64,000 nt of DNA from Candidatus Flexifilum affinis. GTDB lineage: Bacteria > Chloroflexota > Anaerolineae > Aggregatilineales > Phototrophicaceae. Of this stretch, positions 60,468 through 64,000 are shown one piece after another (position 1 is the stretch's first letter; the number at the start of each line of letters is the position of its first letter). The DNA lies in NCBI GenBank assembly GCA_016713325.1, contig JADJPJ010000028.1, positions 1 through 64,000 of the forward strand, given 5' to 3'. The position numbers and the translations under genes are program-made. The notes under the pieces are model-generated. The model worked only from the letters and a program-made list of their open reading frames with translations. It made no database searches and had not been told where the DNA came from.

Positions 60468-62178
60468 TCGCACCAAACGGGTGCTGGTGCAGGGCATCAC
60501 CGGCCGCGAAGGGTTGGCGCGCACCCGCCTGATGCTCGACTATGGCACGCAGGTCGTTGCCGGCGTCACCCCATCCAAAGGCGGGCAGACCGCGCTCGGC
60601 GTGCCGGTCTACAACACCGTCGGCGAAGCGTGCGCTGAGAGCGCCAATCAGGGCAGCGGCGGCATCGACATCAGCGCCCTGTTCGTCCCCGCCCCGCTGG
60701 TCAGGAGCGCGGCGCTGGAAGCACTGGAGGCCGGGATCAAGCTGCTGGTCATCGTGCCCGATCGCGTGCCGCTCTACGACGTGCTGGAGATCGCCGCCGT
60801 CGCCAGGGCCAGAGGCGCGCAGTTCATCGGCCCGAACACGCTGGGTGTGCTCAGTCCCGAGGCCGGCGTGCTGGGCATGATGGGCGGCAGCGCCGAAGCC
60901 ATCCGCAAATGGGCGACGGCCGGGCCGGTGGGCATCACCAGCCGAAGCGGCGGCATCACCACCAGCATGGGCTACTACATCGCGCGGAGCGGGATCGGTC
61001 TCTCGACCCTCGTCCACGTGGGCGGCGACTCGGTGGTGGGCACGACTCACGCCGACGTCCTGCGCCTGTTTCAGGCCGACAAGCAGACCGAGATCGTGGT
61101 CATGTTCGGCGAGATCGGCACCTCGCAGGAGGAGGACGCCGCCGCGCTGATCGAGGCCGGCGAGTTCCGCAAGCCGCTGGTCGCCTACGTCGGCGGTCGG
61201 GCGGCCAAGGAAGGGACACGTTTCAGTCATGCCGGCGCGATCATCGAGGGGGACGTCGGCACCTACGCGGGCAAGGTCAAGCGGCTGCGCGAGGTCGGTG
61301 CCGTCGTCGCCGAGTCGTTCGGCGACATCCCCCGGCTGGTCGCTGAAGCTCTCAAACCCAAGCCCGCCAGACCGGCAGTACCCATTGCACCCGCAGCCGC
61401 ATCAAAGTCCGACGAGGAAGAAGGCGGCCCGTGGAAGACGGCCATCACCGAGATTCAGCCCAACGCCATCCGACTGCGCGGGCACACGCTCGACAGCCTG
61501 ATGGGGTCGGTGACGTTCGGGCAGGCCATCTACCTGGCCCTGGTCGGCGACCTGCCCACACCGCAGATGGGCCGGCTGATCGACGCTATCCTGGTGGCGT
61601 CGATTGACCACGGGGCTACTCCCCCTTCGACTTTGGCGGCGCGCACGGCGGCCAGCACCGGCGCGCCCTTCAATGCGGCCATCGCCGCCGGCCTGCTGTC
61701 GATCAACCAGCACCACGGCGGCGCCATCGAGGACTGCATGCGCATGATGCAGGGCGCGCTGAAGAATCAGCACGAGCAACGTCTCACGGCTGACGAAGCG
61801 GCCGCCGCCCTGGTGAAGAGCTACAAGGAGAACAAGAAGCGGCTGCCCGGTTTCGGCCACCGCATCCACACCGACGACCCACGCACCAGGCGACTGCTGG
61901 CGATCGCGCAGGAGGAAGGCGTCGCCGGCGAGGCCGTGGCCATGGTCCAGGCGCTGGCGCGGGCGGTTGCGCAGAGCGGCAAGGCGCTGCCCATCAACGT
62001 CGACGGGGCTATCGCCGCGCTGCTGCTGGATATGAAGATCGCGCCGGAGTTGGGCAACACCTTCTTCATGATCGCCCGCCTGCCCGGCCTGATCGCCCAC
62101 GTGCATGAGGAGAAGACCCGCGAGCGGCCGATGCGCGTGATTCACCCCACCAACCATACGTATGATGGCAAGACATAG
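60451..62178 (+). CDS. Succinyl-CoA synthetase alpha-citrate synthase-like fusion (ATP-citrate lyase-type subunit)
   Basis: In this 575-residue protein, residues 1-300 are a CoA-binding/ligase alpha subunit (VLVQGITGREG, GPNTLGVL, SRSGGITTSMGYY) with the phosphohistidine in FSHAGAIIEG. Residues about 330-575 are a citrate-synthase/citryl-CoA-lyase domain retaining all three catalytic-type motifs: HHGGAIED, GFGHRIHTDDPRTRRL and NVDGAIAALLLDM. This is the architecture of the large ATP-citrate lyase subunit, with the small-subunit equivalent encoded just before it. It may be a true citrate lyase or act on another hydroxy-acid from the imported substrate. Confidence 0.87.
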   Translation: MAILIDRTKRVLVQGITGREGLARTRLMLDYGTQVVAGVTPSKGGQTALGVPVYNTVGEACAESANQGSGGIDISALFVPAPLVRSAALEALEAGIKLLVIVPDRVPLYDVLEIAAVARARGAQFIGPNTLGVLSPEAGVLGMMGGSAEAIRKWATAGPVGITSRSGGITTSMGYYIARSGIGLSTLVHVGGDSVVGTTHADVLRLFQADKQTEIVVMFGEIGTSQEEDAAALIEAGEFRKPLVAYVGGRAAKEGTRFSHAGAIIEGDVGTYAGKVKRLREVGAVVAESFGDIPRLVAEALKPKPARPAVPIAPAAASKSDEEEGGPWKTAITEIQPNAIRLRGHTLDSLMGSVTFGQAIYLALVGDLPTPQMGRLIDAILVASIDHGATPPSTLAARTAASTGAPFNAAIAAGLLSINQHHGGAIEDCMRMMQGALKNQHEQRLTADEAAAALVKSYKENKKRLPGFGHRIHTDDPRTRRLLAIAQEEGVAGEAVAMVQALARAVAQSGKALPINVDGAIAALLLDMKIAPELGNTFFMIARLPGLIAHVHEEKTRERPMRVIHPTNHTYDGKT

Positions 62179-62189
62179 GAGTCGGCGCG

Positions 62190-63101
62190 ATGCACAAGCG
62201 ATGGATGCTGGTCGCCCTGGTGCTGATGGCGACGCTGATCGGTACGGGCACTGTTTTCGGTCAGGAGGAGAGCCAGACCTTGCGTGAGCAGTTCTTCTCG
62301 ACCACGCTCAACCGGGACGTTCGCTACAACATCATCCTGCCGGCCGGCTACGACTCCTCCGACCAGCGCTACCCGGTGGTCTATCTGCTGCACGGGCGCG
62401 GCGACACCGGCACGGCCTGGCTGCGCGTGCACGACTCCCTCGACGCGATGATCGCCGCCGGGGAGATTCCGCCGGTGATCGCCGTCCTGCCGGACATGCC
62501 GTCCAGTTCGCGGGCCAGCTACTACGTCGATTCGCAGTACACCGGGACGCTCTACGAGTCCGAGCCGGTCGAGACGGCCTTCATGCAGGATCTGATCCCG
62601 CACATCGACTCGACGTACCGCACCATGACCGAACGCGAGGGGCGGTTGGTCGGCGGCTACTCGATGGGTGGCTATGGCGCGATCCGCCTGTCGATGGCCT
62701 ATCCCGACCGTTTCAAAGGCGCGCTCGTCCTCAGCCCGGCGGTTTACTTCCCGCTGCCGCCGCGAGATTCCAGCACCCGCGAATTCGGCGCGTTCGGCCG
62801 CGGCGACGTCCTGTTCGACGAAAATGTCTACCAGAGCCTGAACTACCCGGCCCTGATCGAGCCGGTCACGGCCAGTCGCCTGCCGCTGCGCTTCTTCATC
62901 GCCGTGGGCGATGACGAGTGGCGCAACCCGAACTACGAGGAGCGCATGCACGACCTCGACATGGAAGCGCACATGTTCTTCAACCATGTCGTGCGCGTCC
63001 CCAACGTCACAGCCGAACTGCGCGTCTACGACGGTGGCCACGACTGGGATGTGTGGCGGCCGGGGTTCATCGAGGGCATGCGCTTTCTACTGGCGGGTTA
63101 A
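62190..63101 (+). CDS. Secreted alpha/beta-hydrolase esterase (esterase D/acetyl-xylan-esterase-like)
   Basis: This 303-residue protein has a Sec signal peptide (about 1-24, ending VFGQ) and an esterase-D-type alpha/beta hydrolase fold: YPVVYLLHGRGDTGTAW, the nucleophile elbow GGYSMGGYGAIRLSMAYPDRF and the catalytic His in YDGGHDWDVW. It lies 11 nt after the ligase/lyase gene. It may deacylate an extracellular ester of the compound taken up by the operon's transporter. It appears to be the last gene of the LacI-controlled operon. Confidence 0.87.
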   Translation: MHKRWMLVALVLMATLIGTGTVFGQEESQTLREQFFSTTLNRDVRYNIILPAGYDSSDQRYPVVYLLHGRGDTGTAWLRVHDSLDAMIAAGEIPPVIAVLPDMPSSSRASYYVDSQYTGTLYESEPVETAFMQDLIPHIDSTYRTMTEREGRLVGGYSMGGYGAIRLSMAYPDRFKGALVLSPAVYFPLPPRDSSTREFGAFGRGDVLFDENVYQSLNYPALIEPVTASRLPLRFFIAVGDDEWRNPNYEERMHDLDMEAHMFFNHVVRVPNVTAELRVYDGGHDWDVWRPGFIEGMRFLLAG

Positions 63102-63225
63102 CGCACTCGACAACGACGAGACATACTGCGCTTTTCGGGGCGCCTGGGTATACTGCTTTCCGCCGACCACAAAAAGAAGTTGTCTCGTAGATTGCTTAGG
63201 CTGGGCCGCGCGGAGGCTAATGGGC

Positions 63226-64000
63226 ATGGCAAAGAGCCGGATCATTCTGGTAGGCGGTTTTCTGGGCGCGGGCAAGACCACCCTCCTCGCCCGCGCGGCG
63301 GCGCTGCTCATCGACCAAGGCTATCGGGTCGGGCTGGTGACCAACGACCAGGGTTCGAATCTGGTCGATACAGCCTTTCTGTCGCAGGAGCAGATGTCCG
63401 TCGGAGAAGTCTCGGGAAGCTGCTTCTGCTGCGCCTTCCCGGACCTGATCCGGGTCCTGAGCGGCCTTCAGGAGGATTCTCACCCCGACATCATCCTGGC
63501 CGAGCCGGTCGGGAGCTGCACCGATCTGGCGGCGACGGTGCTGCGCCCGCTGATGGCCTACTTTCCCGGCCAGTTTGAGGTGGCACCCCTCAGCGTCGTG
63601 GTCGATGCGACCCGCGAGATCGGCGCATTGTCGGCCAACGTCGCCTATCTCCTCGACCGCCAGCTTGCCGAGGCGGAGATCATCCTGCTCAACAAAGCTG
63701 ATCTGCTGGAAGCCGATGCGCTGGCGGCTCAGCAGGCGGCGCTGCGGTTCGCCTACCCGGCCGCGCATCTCATGACCCTCTCGGCGCGGACTGGCGACGG
63801 TATAGCCGAGTGGCTGGATCTCGTGTTGGGTCAGCTTCCGGCCAATCCACGAACCATGGACGTCGACTACACCCGCTACGCCGAGGCGGAAGCGGAACTG
63901 GCCTGGCTCAACCTGGTGGGGGAGATCCGCGCCTCCGCGCCGTTCTCGGCCAGGGCATGGACCGCCGGCCTGCTGGAAAATCTGGCAGCGGGCCTGGGCC
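63226..64000 (+). CDS. CobW/G3E-family GTP-binding metallochaperone, 3' end missing
   Basis: The ATG at 63226 (MAKSRIILVGGFLGAGKTTLL) has GGAGG 9 nt upstream and a Walker A at residues 10-20. The metal-binding CXCC motif appears as GSCFCCAF, Walker B as IILAEPVG and the guanine-specificity motif as LNKAD. These features define COG0523 GTPases that insert metals such as Zn, Co or Fe. The frame is open at the right edge of the window. It is separated from the esterase by 124 bp containing a TATACT-like -10 (near 63150), so it may have its own promoter. Confidence 0.92.
   Translation, partial: MAKSRIILVGGFLGAGKTTLLARAAALLIDQGYRVGLVTNDQGSNLVDTAFLSQEQMSVGEVSGSCFCCAFPDLIRVLSGLQEDSHPDIILAEPVGSCTDLAATVLRPLMAYFPGQFEVAPLSVVVDATREIGALSANVAYLLDRQLAEAEIILLNKADLLEADALAAQQAALRFAYPAAHLMTLSARTGDGIAEWLDLVLGQLPANPRTMDVDYTRYAEAEAELAWLNLVGEIRASAPFSARAWTAGLLENLAAGLG

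Noticed and set aside
1..64000. CRISPR arrays, tRNA or rRNA genes, insertion sequences, prophage
   Set aside because: I looked for regularly spaced repeats, cloverleaf-like intergenic sequences and transposase or phage proteins and found none that could be supported; the repeats present are short dispersed palindromes.

Overview
The window is GC-rich DNA packed with carbohydrate-uptake operons. It carries four sets of CUT1-type (MalF/MalG-like) sugar ABC transporter genes, each encoding a solute-binding protein and two permeases but no ATPase. It also holds secreted proteins with ...VxAQ-type signal-peptide ends, Asn/Ser/Asp-rich secreted proteins, GTG/TTG starts and abundant palindromic intergenic repeats. 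This combination fits an uncultured or environmental member of Chloroflexota (Anaerolineae-like). That placement is an inference from protein style, not from a marker gene. No tRNA, rRNA, CRISPR, insertion sequence or phage gene was seen.

Layout. (1) 1-4755, minus strand: a FadR-type GntR regulator followed by a fumarase/aspartase-superfamily lyase, a COG3618-type lactonase/amidohydrolase, a Gfo/Idh/MocA dehydrogenase and an SDR cut by the window edge. (2) 4850-14471, plus strand, divergent from (1): a solute-binding-like protein with no signal peptide, a secreted binding protein, two permeases, a 4-oxalocrotonate-tautomerase-like protein, E2, E1-alpha and E1-beta of a 2-oxoacid dehydrogenase complex, an L-rhamnose-mutarotase-like protein interrupted by a poly-G tract, and a TIM-barrel isomerase. 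(3) 14592-19560, minus strand: a second transporter (MalF, MalG, Tat-type binding protein) and two SDRs. An identical 13-bp AT-rich sequence lies in the promoters of (1)/(2) and (3), suggesting one shared regulator. (4) 20026-24518, minus strand: a GH2 enzyme and a secreted GH43 enzyme, translationally coupled. (5) 24715-26483: cysK-cysE preceded by a Cys-rich leader peptide and an intrinsic terminator, a convincing cysteine attenuator. (6) 26569-37461: two SIS-domain proteins, an amidohydrolase, a DeoR regulator, a third transporter, a DUF5107/TPR protein and a GH172 (DUF2961) enzyme. (7) 37615-49108, minus strand: a phosphoesterase-methyltransferase fusion, DoxX, a NarL-type two-component pair, a membrane spermidine-synthase-like protein, and an ECF sigma factor next to two proteins with Asn/Ser/Asp-rich tails and a GT-C-like membrane protein. 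(8) 49409-63101, plus strand: a LacI regulator flanked by two perfect operators, then a tightly packed operon of four divergent ADP-ribosylglycohydrolase-family proteins, a fourth transporter, a succinyl-CoA-synthetase-beta/ferredoxin fusion, a succinyl-CoA-synthetase-alpha/citrate-synthase-like fusion and a secreted esterase. A CobW-type GTPase begins at the right edge.

How it works together (inference). Regions 1-3 look like one regulon for an oxidative, non-phosphorylating sugar pathway: import, mutarotation, dehydrogenation, lactone opening, and finally oxidative decarboxylation of a 2-oxoacid to an acyl-CoA. Region 8 looks like import of a glycosylated (possibly N-ribosylated) compound, several N-glycoside-cleaving enzymes, and an ATP-citrate-lyase-like acyl-CoA ligase/lyase pair for the released acid. 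It is the best candidate for an undescribed catabolic system.

Quality caution. At least five genes carry single-base frameshifts, three of them in short C or G homopolymers, and one gene runs into about 70 bases of almost pure G. These look more like sequencing or assembly errors than natural gene decay.
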